Below are positions 1 to 6,469 of a DNA stretch of 30,964 bases, one piece after another. The stretch is from positions 1 to 30,964 of IMG/VR virus record IMGVR_UViG_3300031951_000825; one strand, given 5' to 3'. The notes under the pieces were generated by a model. It ran no database searches and had not been told where the DNA came from. It saw only the letters and a program-made list of their open reading frames with translations. The DNA is from a virus. Position numbers and translations under genes: made by a program. Every line of letters starts with the position of its first letter. Position 1 is the stretch's first letter.

Positions 1-2
1 TC

Positions 3-761
3 AAGACTTCCTTTAACACTTACACCCACCGTCTTAAAGATTTCTTTTCCTATCTTGGTCCCAATTATCGTGGCCCTAGTGTATGGCACAACAATGCTTA
101 CATTCTTTTTAAGGGCTGGAACTACTCACACGCACTCGGACACCTGAGCTCCCATGCAAAACTTCAAGAACACTGGGCTGACAAATTTATACATGTATCA
201 AACACCGACAAAGTCTTGCACCTCCTCCAGTCCGATCAAACGGATATTGGACATTTGGTTGCGCCAGACGGATTGCGGCTTCCGAATCGGCCCATTGACA
301 TTGACGGTGACATGGAAGCTGACGACTCCGAGCCTGTCATGGGTGAACCTTGGTGTTCGTGTGGGTCGTATCAGCGTCAGCTCAGCAACGTATCTGACTT
401 TGCGTCCGAGATCCAAGGATTCAAACCCTGGTGCATCCACCTGACTTGGTTCAACAAGTACAGGGAACTGCTGTGCAAGCGCACCGAAGCACGGAATGCC
501 AGTCCCAGTGGCACACCTGAGAAGTGTGTTGCCTGGTGGTATGCACCACCCGCTGATCACATCAGTGATGGACGCTTTGTATTGTTGTATACAAACTCAG
601 GTGCACAAGCTCCGCTCAGTCATTGGCGTACCTACAAGCCCAAGGATATCTTTACCCAGCATGATGCATGGGATCTGTTTTTCAATATGATGGAGGCTGG
701 CTACGTTCCATTCCCTGGTACTGCATTGCCACAACTCAAGTCTGCTGTCAAAAAACAATGA
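3..761 (+). CDS. SWIM-type zinc-site protein, 5'-truncated by the window edge
   Basis: The frame is open from base 3 with no convincing start, so the gene begins outside the window; about 252 residues are visible. A Cys-Ser-Cys ... Cys-Ile-His arrangement (visible residues C118, C120, C144, H146) fits the SWIM zinc-finger pattern CxCx(n)CxH, a fold used for DNA or protein binding. Aromatic-rich stretches flank it and there is no membrane segment. Its stop overlaps the next start as ATGA, so the two are probably translationally coupled. The SWIM reading is motif-based; the role is unknown. An internal TTG at 216 is a less likely start because coding continues upstream of it. Confidence 0.7.
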   Translation, partial: KTSFNTYTHRLKDFFSYLGPNYRGPSVWHNNAYILFKGWNYSHALGHLSSHAKLQEHWADKFIHVSNTDKVLHLLQSDQTDIGHLVAPDGLRLPNRPIDIDGDMEADDSEPVMGEPWCSCGSYQRQLSNVSDFASEIQGFKPWCIHLTWFNKYRELLCKRTEARNASPSGTPEKCVAWWYAPPADHISDGRFVLLYTNSGAQAPLSHWRTYKPKDIFTQHDAWDLFFNMMEAGYVPFPGTALPQLKSAVKKQ

Positions 762-1072
762 CATTTCAAATCGATAATGGCGTTGTTTACCTAGGTACTC
801 AATGCCCCAGTACAATACTCAAAATTGAGTCAAAAGATTCAATGATTGACCCTGAGCTACGCAAGTATGCAACAGAGTTAGTCAACAAACCTTTTCCAAA
901 ACAAATGATGCTATCCAACGGCAAGTACTCACTACACCTTGAACTTGATGAAGACACTTACTGGGGTCTTGTTAAGCTAGGTGCAGAAATCAAAACTGAT
1001 TGTGAAACTTATGCAGAACACATCCTCATTGGGCATATTGAATCCGGACTCGATCAACAAGCTACAGATTGA
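758..1072 (+). CDS. Small protein of unknown function, paralogue of its downstream neighbour
   Basis: About 104 residues, soluble and acidic. The ATG at 758 shares ATGA with the upstream stop and is preferred over an earlier in-frame ATG at 668 that lies deep inside the previous gene. Its C-terminal half (LHLELDEDTYWGLVKLGAE) resembles the next ORF (IHIEWDETDPDLQWWTDLGAE): a short beta-strand, an acidic turn, an aromatic pair, then LGAE. This suggests a local duplication. Function not recognised. Confidence 0.65.
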   Translation: MTFQIDNGVVYLGTQCPSTILKIESKDSMIDPELRKYATELVNKPFPKQMMLSNGKYSLHLELDEDTYWGLVKLGAEIKTDCETYAEHILIGHIESGLDQQATD

Positions 1073-1097
1073 ATGCATTGAAGAAGAGGATGGTTCC

Positions 1098-1226
1098 ATG
1101 ACCATTCATATCGAATGGGATGAAACAGATCCCGATCTTCAATGGTGGACAGATCTTGGCGCAGAAGGCCAAGAAACCTTTATGATTAATGCACTCCAAC
1201 AAGCTTGTGATTGTTATGTCGATTGA
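1098..1226 (+). CDS. Small protein of unknown function, paralogue of its upstream neighbour
   Basis: 43 residues if translation starts at the ATG at 1098, which has a purine-rich Shine-Dalgarno (AAGAGGA) 7 nt upstream. In-frame ATGs at 1011 and 981 would give 72 or 82 residues but lie inside the previous gene. It contains IHIEWDETDPDLQWWTDLGAE, which matches the C-terminal half of the preceding protein, so it may be a shortened duplicate. The 3' end overlaps the next gene by 11 bases. Function unknown; start uncertain. Confidence 0.55.
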   Translation: MTIHIEWDETDPDLQWWTDLGAEGQETFMINALQQACDCYVD

Positions 1227-1602
1227 CACCTACGGCCTTAGCTCTGAGCAGTACACCGAGTTCTTTCATAAGAACATTCGTGCTGCAGCCAAGCTTTACT
1301 TGGATACCTGCAACATTTTGAGCAGCGAAGGGGTCGGCAATGTCGACTTCAAAACTGTCTCAGAGATGTACCAAGAAGCTGTGTACACTACCAATGATGA
1401 TTGCCGTCGTTACCAAAAGAGTAACAACCCCGAGGCTCTCAAAGATACTGATCTGCTAGGTATCTATCCTTCTAGAGAAGAGCTGTTGGCTGAGATCCAG
1501 GCTGTCAATGCCAAGGTCGAAGCACTGAACGACTACGTTGCTGAGTTAGTTGCGGTCACCACCAAAGGGCTTACCGGCATTGCTGATCGCCTGGTAGACT
1601 AA
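1216..1602 (+). CDS. Hypothetical protein with helical C-terminus
   Basis: 128 residues from the ATG at 1216 (MSIDTYG...). An in-frame ATG at 1189 would extend it by nine residues into the preceding gene. The sequence is helical and acidic, with a probable coiled-coil stretch near the C-terminus (ELLAEIQAVNAKVEALNDYV, then VAELVAVTTKGL) in heptad-like spacing. No catalytic motif or membrane segment is visible. It sits in the run of small early-type genes. Function not recognised. Confidence 0.7.
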   Translation: MSIDTYGLSSEQYTEFFHKNIRAAAKLYLDTCNILSSEGVGNVDFKTVSEMYQEAVYTTNDDCRRYQKSNNPEALKDTDLLGIYPSREELLAEIQAVNAKVEALNDYVAELVAVTTKGLTGIADRLVD

Positions 1603-1671
1603 ACCCGCCGCCCTGCAGGGACGCCGTCCTGGTCAAGACGTAAAACTGACCACCCATCTCAACACCACACC

Positions 1672-1785
1672 ATGTTTGAATCCTTGTTTACCGCCGTACT
1701 TCCGGTGATCAAAGATTTGTTGTGGGCAGCAGCCGGAGCTCTGCTGACCTACGCACTCAACAAATTCCAATTTCAATTCAACTGA
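1672..1785 (+). CDS. 37-residue membrane peptide
   Basis: A short ORF that fills most of the gap between two larger genes and ends 3 bases before the next ATG. The peptide begins MFESLFTAVLPVIKDLLW, continues with AAAGALLTYAL as the core of one transmembrane helix, and ends in a short polar Phe/Gln tail. No strong Shine-Dalgarno is seen, so the call rests on the hydrophobic design and the tight fit between neighbours. Small one-helix peptides are common in phages (holin-like or inner-membrane effectors), but no role can be assigned. Confidence 0.55.
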   Translation: MFESLFTAVLPVIKDLLWAAAGALLTYALNKFQFQFN

Positions 1786-1788
1786 ACC

Positions 1789-2508
1789 ATGACTCAAGTT
1801 ACCCAGGCTAAACTCAAGGACTTATCTGTCATCAAACTCTACGAGCATTATGCTGCTCTCGAAAAGTCTTTGCCTCTTCTCACTCCTGAGTCCCAAGAAC
1901 TGGCTAAAGCAGAGCTTGAGTCTTGCGCCGACTTACGGTCAGAAAAAGTTGATCGTATCTATTACGCCATGGCGGCGCATGAGGATGCCCTTGAACGCAT
2001 CAAGAAAGAAGGCGATCTCATTACGCAATCCAAGCGTCACCACGAATCCCAGTTGCGGTCGCTGAAAGGCCTGCTAAATTACTTACGTCGAGTCCTTCCT
2101 TTGGACTCGAATAAAATCACAGGTCGCAATTATCAGTTCACCTTTGTCCGCAAAAAAGAACTTACCGTCGAAGTTACCACGGATCCAGAGTTTTGGCACA
2201 CTCAAGAGCGAACAGATTATTGCATTGAAGAAGAAGTCACAACAACAAAACAAGTTGTTGTACGATCAATGTCAGGAGAAGTTCTATCCACTAGAACAGA
2301 ACCTAAAACCGTCACTAAAATCCTCCCTAATCTCGATGCCATACGCAGCGCCTATCAAGAAGGTCGGCAACTTCCAACAGGAGTCAAGGTCGTCCAAGAG
2401 TACTCTGTCCGTTCCAAACGAATCTTCAGTGAACCCCGAATGGAATTGGTTTCATCCGAGTATCCAGACGAGCTTCTACGAGAAGATCCCAGCACCGACG
2501 AATCTTGA
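1789..2508 (+). CDS. Gp157-like protein
   Basis: 239 residues. The N-terminal 110 residues are strongly helical and charged (EKVDRIYYAMAAHEDALERI, then a second helix with SKRHHESQLRSLKGLLNYLRRVLP), followed by KITGRNYQFTFVRKKELTVEV. This is the layout of the siphovirus Gp157 family (PF05565): long helices, then a beta-region introduced by a K-I-x-G/T-x-x-x-x-F motif. Family members often lie beside recombination or early genes; their biochemical role is poorly defined. The ATG follows the preceding small ORF by 3 bases. Family call is from pattern recall. Confidence 0.65.
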   Translation: MTQVTQAKLKDLSVIKLYEHYAALEKSLPLLTPESQELAKAELESCADLRSEKVDRIYYAMAAHEDALERIKKEGDLITQSKRHHESQLRSLKGLLNYLRRVLPLDSNKITGRNYQFTFVRKKELTVEVTTDPEFWHTQERTDYCIEEEVTTTKQVVVRSMSGEVLSTRTEPKTVTKILPNLDAIRSAYQEGRQLPTGVKVVQEYSVRSKRIFSEPRMELVSSEYPDELLREDPSTDES

Positions 2509-2524
2509 AGATGCGTGCATCAAG

Positions 2525-2749
2525 ATGGATTGTCATCTACATGCCGTCAAGGATTTTGAATTGCAACTTGAGATGAACAAGTTGCAGATCGACATGGTTA
2601 AAGATGGTGGTGAAGTAGCACCTTATTGTATGGATGAATACGAAGACCTAGAACAAAAGAAGCTCAAGCTTCTTGTTGGCAAACGGTTTCATCAGAATGC
2701 ATCCAATGCATACTGGTACTACTTGCAAAAAGAAAAAACAAGTAAGTAA
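2525..2749 (+). CDS. Hypothetical helical protein
   Basis: 74 residues from the ATG at 2525, 16 bases after the previous stop. The frame stays open far upstream inside the Gp157-like gene; a GTG at 2429 would add 32 residues (NPEWNWFHPS...) that read like real protein, so the N-terminus is uncertain. The visible part is helical with mixed charge and ends YWYYLQKEKTSK. Function not recognised. Confidence 0.55.
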   Translation: MDCHLHAVKDFELQLEMNKLQIDMVKDGGEVAPYCMDEYEDLEQKKLKLLVGKRFHQNASNAYWYYLQKEKTSK

Positions 2750-2756
2750 ATGCAAG

Positions 2757-2762
2757 TACAAT
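2757..2762 (+). promoter_or_regulatory. -10-like box TACAAT
   Basis: TACAAT ends 21 nt before the ATG at 2784, and a TAGGAG Shine-Dalgarno lies between. One of a recurring set of TANNNT boxes at this distance. No -35 element is evident. Confidence 0.5.
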
Positions 2763-2783
2763 AGTTAAAGCTGTAGGAGTTCC

Positions 2784-3047
2784 ATGGGCGGTGATCCAGT
2801 CCTTAACAAATTAATTGCTGGGTTTACCCAGGATGGAACTCCTCTTTCCGCAACGATTGGTTCCAAGATGGAGCATGGTGTTGTCATCTTGACAGCAGCC
2901 ATGCTTTCTAATGAAAACCTTGCGGCATCAATGGATGCAGAAGAGATGGTAGATGCTGCCATCAATTACTACAACATTATTCAAAAACGTCTTGGTTATT
3001 ACCAAGAGCATCAAGCCCATTCATTAGAACGTCTTTTAGGTAGCTGA
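2784..3047 (+). CDS. Hypothetical protein
   Basis: 87 residues starting MGGDPVLNKLIAGFTQDG. The start is supported by a good Shine-Dalgarno (TAGGAG) 7 nt upstream and a TACAAT box 21 nt upstream. It has a central small-residue hydrophobic helix (VVILTAAML) and a helical C-terminal half (MVDAAINYYNIIQKRLGYYQ). The next gene starts 1 base after its stop, so the two form one operon. Function not recognised. Confidence 0.7.
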   Translation: MGGDPVLNKLIAGFTQDGTPLSATIGSKMEHGVVILTAAMLSNENLAASMDAEEMVDAAINYYNIIQKRLGYYQEHQAHSLERLLGS

Positions 3048-3048
3048 A

Positions 3049-3420
3049 ATGCCTGACGTATTTGGATTACCCCAAGACAAAGCAGCTAATACTGCTAGCA
3101 GATTGGCTAGTCGTTACGATGCCAATACTGCATGGAGCTCTTTGGATGCAACGCCTACATGGCAACTTGGCGGAGACATGCGTGAACAATATACCAAACA
3201 CATTCCACGTCGAGGACGGAATCAAATCTCTGTAGACTTTGACGATATTACTATTGATCGCACTCCATCTACTCCTGTGCGTTTTAATGTGTCAGAAGGA
3301 ATGGGACCTATTCAAATTATGGATATGGCTAAAAATCTTCCTCAAGGTGTGCAAAATCTAGTTTTAGCTCCAGTGCAAAAAATTGCCGGCAAGTTCATGG
3401 TTGGCGGTTTTAACTCCTAA
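3049..3420 (+). CDS. Hypothetical protein
   Basis: 123 residues, ATG one base after the previous stop. The N-terminal part is polar and Ala/Ser/Thr-rich, a basic stretch (HIPRRGRNQ) precedes a short acidic beta-rich segment, and the C-terminus is Gly/Val-rich. No zinc, nucleotide or catalytic motif is seen. It could be a small virion or morphogenesis component, but nothing in the sequence proves this. Confidence 0.65.
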   Translation: MPDVFGLPQDKAANTASRLASRYDANTAWSSLDATPTWQLGGDMREQYTKHIPRRGRNQISVDFDDITIDRTPSTPVRFNVSEGMGPIQIMDMAKNLPQGVQNLVLAPVQKIAGKFMVGGFNS

Positions 3421-3442
3421 TCTGCCAATAAATCTGGTAAGC

Positions 3443-3449
3443 TAGGACT
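3443..3449 (+). promoter_or_regulatory. -10-like box TAGGACT
   Basis: GCTAGGACTG lies about 17 nt before the ATG at 3466, in a 45-bp gap. It matches the CTAG-type variant of the recurring box seen in this window. Confidence 0.4.
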
Positions 3450-3465
3450 GTCATACCCCTTATCA

Positions 3466-3660
3466 ATGGAACCTGTCTACGTACCTAAGCTCACCGTCTC
3501 ATACGCGGTTGATGTCGAGGTAGCATACAACGCATTCAATGGCAAAACCATGGATGAAATTGCTGATTTTATTCAAGACGAAATCCATGACATGTTATTT
3601 GACATTGAGCAAGTAACCGGTGTAACCTCTGATAACACTGCTCTTTACTTCAACGACTGA
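3466..3660 (+). CDS. Hypothetical small protein
   Basis: 64 residues, acidic: a beta-strand (LTVSYAVDVEVAYN) followed by a helix (MDEIADFIQDEIHDMLFDI). Preceded by a probable promoter box and followed by a gene whose ATG overlaps its stop. The compact beta-alpha layout is typical of small phage regulators or anti-host proteins, but no family is recognised. Confidence 0.6.
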   Translation: MEPVYVPKLTVSYAVDVEVAYNAFNGKTMDEIADFIQDEIHDMLFDIEQVTGVTSDNTALYFND

Positions 3661-3911
3661 TGATGAACACTGATTACCTTGCTGAGTTTGATCCAAAGGA
3701 AGAAGAAAAGACTCAGACTTTTCTTGAACACATGTACAAATGCTCGGGACGCGAAGATCCGAATCATCCCATGCATAGTCTTTACACTGGGTTGTACCAA
3801 GACTTTTGCATAAGGGAAGCTGGTCCTCTTGCTCGTGAGCGTTGGTTTGAAATGCAAGAAGCCATTCGCCTTTACGAAGAAAAGAAATTGCAACCCGTCA
3901 TTCTTGACTGA
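3660..3911 (+). CDS. Hypothetical protein
   Basis: 83 residues. The ATG overlaps the preceding TGA by one base; a second ATG directly after it could also be used. Charged and aromatic-rich, with a Glu/Lys cluster (DPKEEEKTQ) near the N-terminus and a helical C-terminus (ERWFEMQEAIRLYEEKK). Its own stop overlaps the next start, so it is part of a translationally coupled string of four genes (3466-4500). Function unknown. Confidence 0.65.
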   Translation: MMNTDYLAEFDPKEEEKTQTFLEHMYKCSGREDPNHPMHSLYTGLYQDFCIREAGPLARERWFEMQEAIRLYEEKKLQPVILD

Positions 3912-4261
3912 TGGAACATCCTCATGAACCCGTAGATGCCATCAAGGGTTGGCAAGACTGGTACAAAAAACATCGCATTGTTGCACAAATGGATGAGCCT
4001 CTTGTGACTAAAGACTCACGTGAAAACATGCACGACACTGCTGACGCTGTTAATAGTGCAGCCAAGGCAATGTGGATGAACAAAGCTCAGGAACACTTTG
4101 CTGATACCCTTGCTGAGTATCAGTACGAACTTTCTGGCAAAGATCTGTACAAAGCTTTTTATAAAGCTGCGTACGAAAACGCAGAGGCTGCTCGTAAAGA
4201 GTATGAAAAATCAAAAGAGTTGATGGACATGCTTCGTTATAGCAGCCTTGCACAAGACTAA
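3911..4261 (+). CDS. Hypothetical helical protein
   Basis: 116 residues, almost entirely predicted helix, rich in Ala, Glu, Lys and Tyr (LYKAFYKAAYENAEAARKEY). The heptad-like spacing of alanines and aromatics suggests a coiled coil or helical bundle. Start and stop overlap both neighbours by one base. No catalytic motif; function not recognised. Confidence 0.65.
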   Translation: MEHPHEPVDAIKGWQDWYKKHRIVAQMDEPLVTKDSRENMHDTADAVNSAAKAMWMNKAQEHFADTLAEYQYELSGKDLYKAFYKAAYENAEAARKEYEKSKELMDMLRYSSLAQD

Positions 4262-4500
4262 TGGTGCGTTCCAAAGATCCTGAATATCCTTCGTGGATCT
4301 GCCATAGCTGTGGCGAGACCTATGGCACGTGGTACAAACGCGGCTCATACGTTGGGCCGCCTCATCACTGCGCAACCTTTCATAAGGGAACTTGTGAGAT
4401 GTGTGAAGCAGAAGATGCGCTTGTTACCGAGCCTCGGGACTATGGACATCTACGGGCAGATTGGAGGCGTGCCATGATACAAAGTAAAAACTCCCAGTAA
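4261..4500 (+). CDS. Zinc-ribbon protein
   Basis: 79 residues. CHSC near residue 14 and CEMC near residue 46, with HHC and an intervening ATFHKGTC motif, form a four-cysteine zinc ribbon. The layout CxxC...ATFHxGxCxxC...VTEPRDYG is one I recognise from many small phage proteins of unknown function. It probably binds nucleic acid or a host protein. It is the last gene of the coupled series that starts at 3466; a new promoter box follows. Confidence 0.7.
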   Translation: MVRSKDPEYPSWICHSCGETYGTWYKRGSYVGPPHHCATFHKGTCEMCEAEDALVTEPRDYGHLRADWRRAMIQSKNSQ

Positions 4501-4508
4501 ATCAATGC

Positions 4509-4514
4509 GATAAT
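4509..4514 (+). promoter_or_regulatory. -10-like box GATAATAAAG
   Basis: GATAATAAAG lies in the gap before the structural gene; the hexamer ends 23 nt before the ATG at 4538. It matches the TARAATAAA form of the recurring box. Confidence 0.5.
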
Positions 4515-4537
4515 AAAGAGTATATAGCTTAAATGAC

Positions 4538-5860
4538 ATGCCGTTATATAGAGACCCACGTCGTAAAGATCTTCTTTATGAAGTTATCAAAGTACAGACG
4601 TGTAGTGGGGAACCACTAGAAGTTACAACGGCAAGTGGTACAAGTACTTACGTGCAACCTGCTGGTATGGCAGGGGATGCATTTGGACGTACACGTGTAT
4701 CAGCACCTCTAACTCTCTTTGATTCAAGCCATCGTTACAACGACAATGGCTTGTGGTCTACGTCCAGTGGTACCGGTGGTACTTCTGCATTCAATGCAAA
4801 CCAAGGTCTTGTTGAACTCAACGTAACCACTACATCTGGTTCCGAGATCATCAGGGAAACAAACAAGGTCTGTTCATATCAACCAGGGAAATCCTTGTTG
4901 GCTATGTCAACCTTTGTAATGGATGCTCCAAAAACTAACTTGCGTCAACGCGTTGGTTACTACGGTGCTTCTAATGGTGTGTACCTAGAGGTCAGTGGTA
5001 CCACGGGGCCTGCCTTTGTTGAACGCAGTGCTGTAACTGGAAGTGTTACTGAAACACGTGTACTGCAAGCTAACTGGAACATTGACAAACTAGATGGCAA
5101 CGGACCCTCAGGTTTTACGCTTGATCTCACCAAGGCTCAAATCCTTTGGTTTGATATCGAATGGCTTGGCCTTGGTACCGTGCGTGCAGGGTTTGTAATC
5201 AATGGTGCATTCATTCACTGCCATTCATTCCATCACGCCAACCTAATTACGTCCACCTATATAACAACGGCATCTTTGCCGTTGCGTTATGAAATTACTA
5301 ATGTAGGTACTACGGCAAGCAACAGTACTTTAAAGCAAGTTTGTTCGACAGTCCTATCGGAAGGTGGATACGAACTACGTGGAGCACAGTCTGCCATTGG
5401 TACTCCTATCGCATCACCACGTGATCTAACAGTCATCTCCACTGAGTACCCTGTTATTTCTATTCGTCTTAAATCAACCCGTCTTGATGCAATTGTTATC
5501 TTGACCGCCTTATCAATCATGGGTATTACTAACAATTCAAACTACAACTGGAAAGTAATTACAGGTGGTACAACCACAGGGGGGTCATGGGATACCACTG
5601 GAGCAACTTCTTCGGTTGAGTACAACATCACTGGCACTTCCTTTACCATGGGGACAGGACGTGTGTTGGCAAGTGGTTTTGCCACTGGTTCTAACCAAGG
5701 TTCAACCGTTGTTGACATTCTGAAAGAAGCTTTGTTTTCATTCCAGTTAGAACGCAATGGTCTTACCAGTACTCCAACAGAATTAACCTTGGTATGCAGC
5801 AGTGCTCAAGCTGGCTCTGATGTCCTTTCTTCCATGGACTGGGAAGAAATCTCAAGATAA
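4538..5860 (+). CDS. Virion structural protein
   Basis: 440 residues, beta-rich and Thr/Ser/Gly-rich with few charged helices. The stretch DAFGRTRVSAPLTLFDSS, then GSEIIRETNKVCSYQPGKSL and NLRQRVGYYGASNGVYLE, is a pattern I recognise from conserved structural proteins of marine phages and cyanophages (tail, neck or capsid-surface proteins). It has its own promoter box, followed by a second box before the next gene, which fits strong separate expression of a virion component. Exact location in the particle is unknown. No signal peptide or membrane segment. Confidence 0.65.
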   Translation: MPLYRDPRRKDLLYEVIKVQTCSGEPLEVTTASGTSTYVQPAGMAGDAFGRTRVSAPLTLFDSSHRYNDNGLWSTSSGTGGTSAFNANQGLVELNVTTTSGSEIIRETNKVCSYQPGKSLLAMSTFVMDAPKTNLRQRVGYYGASNGVYLEVSGTTGPAFVERSAVTGSVTETRVLQANWNIDKLDGNGPSGFTLDLTKAQILWFDIEWLGLGTVRAGFVINGAFIHCHSFHHANLITSTYITTASLPLRYEITNVGTTASNSTLKQVCSTVLSEGGYELRGAQSAIGTPIASPRDLTVISTEYPVISIRLKSTRLDAIVILTALSIMGITNNSNYNWKVITGGTTTGGSWDTTGATSSVEYNITGTSFTMGTGRVLASGFATGSNQGSTVVDILKEALFSFQLERNGLTSTPTELTLVCSSAQAGSDVLSSMDWEEISR

Positions 5861-5884
5861 GTCGTTGATTTGTTTTTGATAAAC

Positions 5885-5890
5885 TAGAAC
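5885..5890 (+). promoter_or_regulatory. -10-like box TAGAAC
   Basis: ACTAGAACTATT lies in the 45-bp gap; the hexamer ends 15 nt before the ATG at 5906, somewhat closer than in other units. Confidence 0.35.
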
Positions 5891-5905
5891 TATTGATTAA
5901 AAGCT

Positions 5906-6469
5906 ATGTATACCCCTGGTCCTCAAACGCAACAACCACCCCAGATGGGGGTGGAACCACTCAATTCTGGGGTGACTCCAGGACCTCAAGCAAAGCCCAA
6001 GGCTCCTGGTAAATCAAAGAATGGTGATGTCGGGGCCTTCATCCAGCAATGTATCTCCCTTTCCTCCTACCTCAAGGAACTTGAGACACAATCCCATCTC
6101 ATTCACCTGAACTACGAGGGGCCTAACTTCCTCGGGGTGCATGGGTTCCTTAAAGACCAGTACGAAGCTCATCTGGAACAGTTCGATACGTTAGGTGAGT
6201 TCATCCGCAGCATGGACTATCTGATGCCCATGTGCGCCAGGGGACTGGCTGATGCTGGTCCTGGCATCCAACATGTTACCAGCTACAAGGGAACAGAAAT
6301 GCTTGCCACGTACTACAAGAACTTGGAGGAGCTAGGCATGAAGTCCAAAAAGCTAGAGCCTATTGCTGCCAAGGTGGGTGCCATTGATATCCAGAACTAC
6401 ATGGCTGAGCTGTGTGGGCAAGCCTTTAAGGCTGCTTGGTTTGTTAAAGCTACTTTGCGGAACGGTTGA
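5906..6469 (+). CDS. Dps/ferritin-like protein
   Basis: 187 residues. A Pro/Gln/Gly-rich, disordered 40-residue N-terminus precedes a four-helix-bundle domain. The segment IHLNYEGPNFLGVHGFL followed by QFDTLGEF aligns without gaps to the E. coli Dps ferroxidase region. H67, H79, D94 and E98 occupy the positions of Dps H51, H63, D78 and E82; the site of Dps D67 is K83 here, although an Asp follows at 84. Dps proteins form 12-mers that oxidise and store iron and protect DNA. Sitting between two probable virion genes, and overlapping the next one by 1 base, it could act in the virion, in the infected cell, or have lost ferroxidase activity. Family call fairly sure; activity uncertain. Confidence 0.7.
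   Translation: MYTPGPQTQQPPQMGVEPLNSGVTPGPQAKPKAPGKSKNGDVGAFIQQCISLSSYLKELETQSHLIHLNYEGPNFLGVHGFLKDQYEAHLEQFDTLGEFIRSMDYLMPMCARGLADAGPGIQHVTSYKGTEMLATYYKNLEELGMKSKKLEPIAAKVGAIDIQNYMAELCGQAFKAAWFVKATLRNG

Noticed and set aside
198-560. Minus-strand ORF of 120 residues
   Set aside because: It lies opposite the SWIM-site gene, which is open to the window edge and carries the Cys/His pattern.
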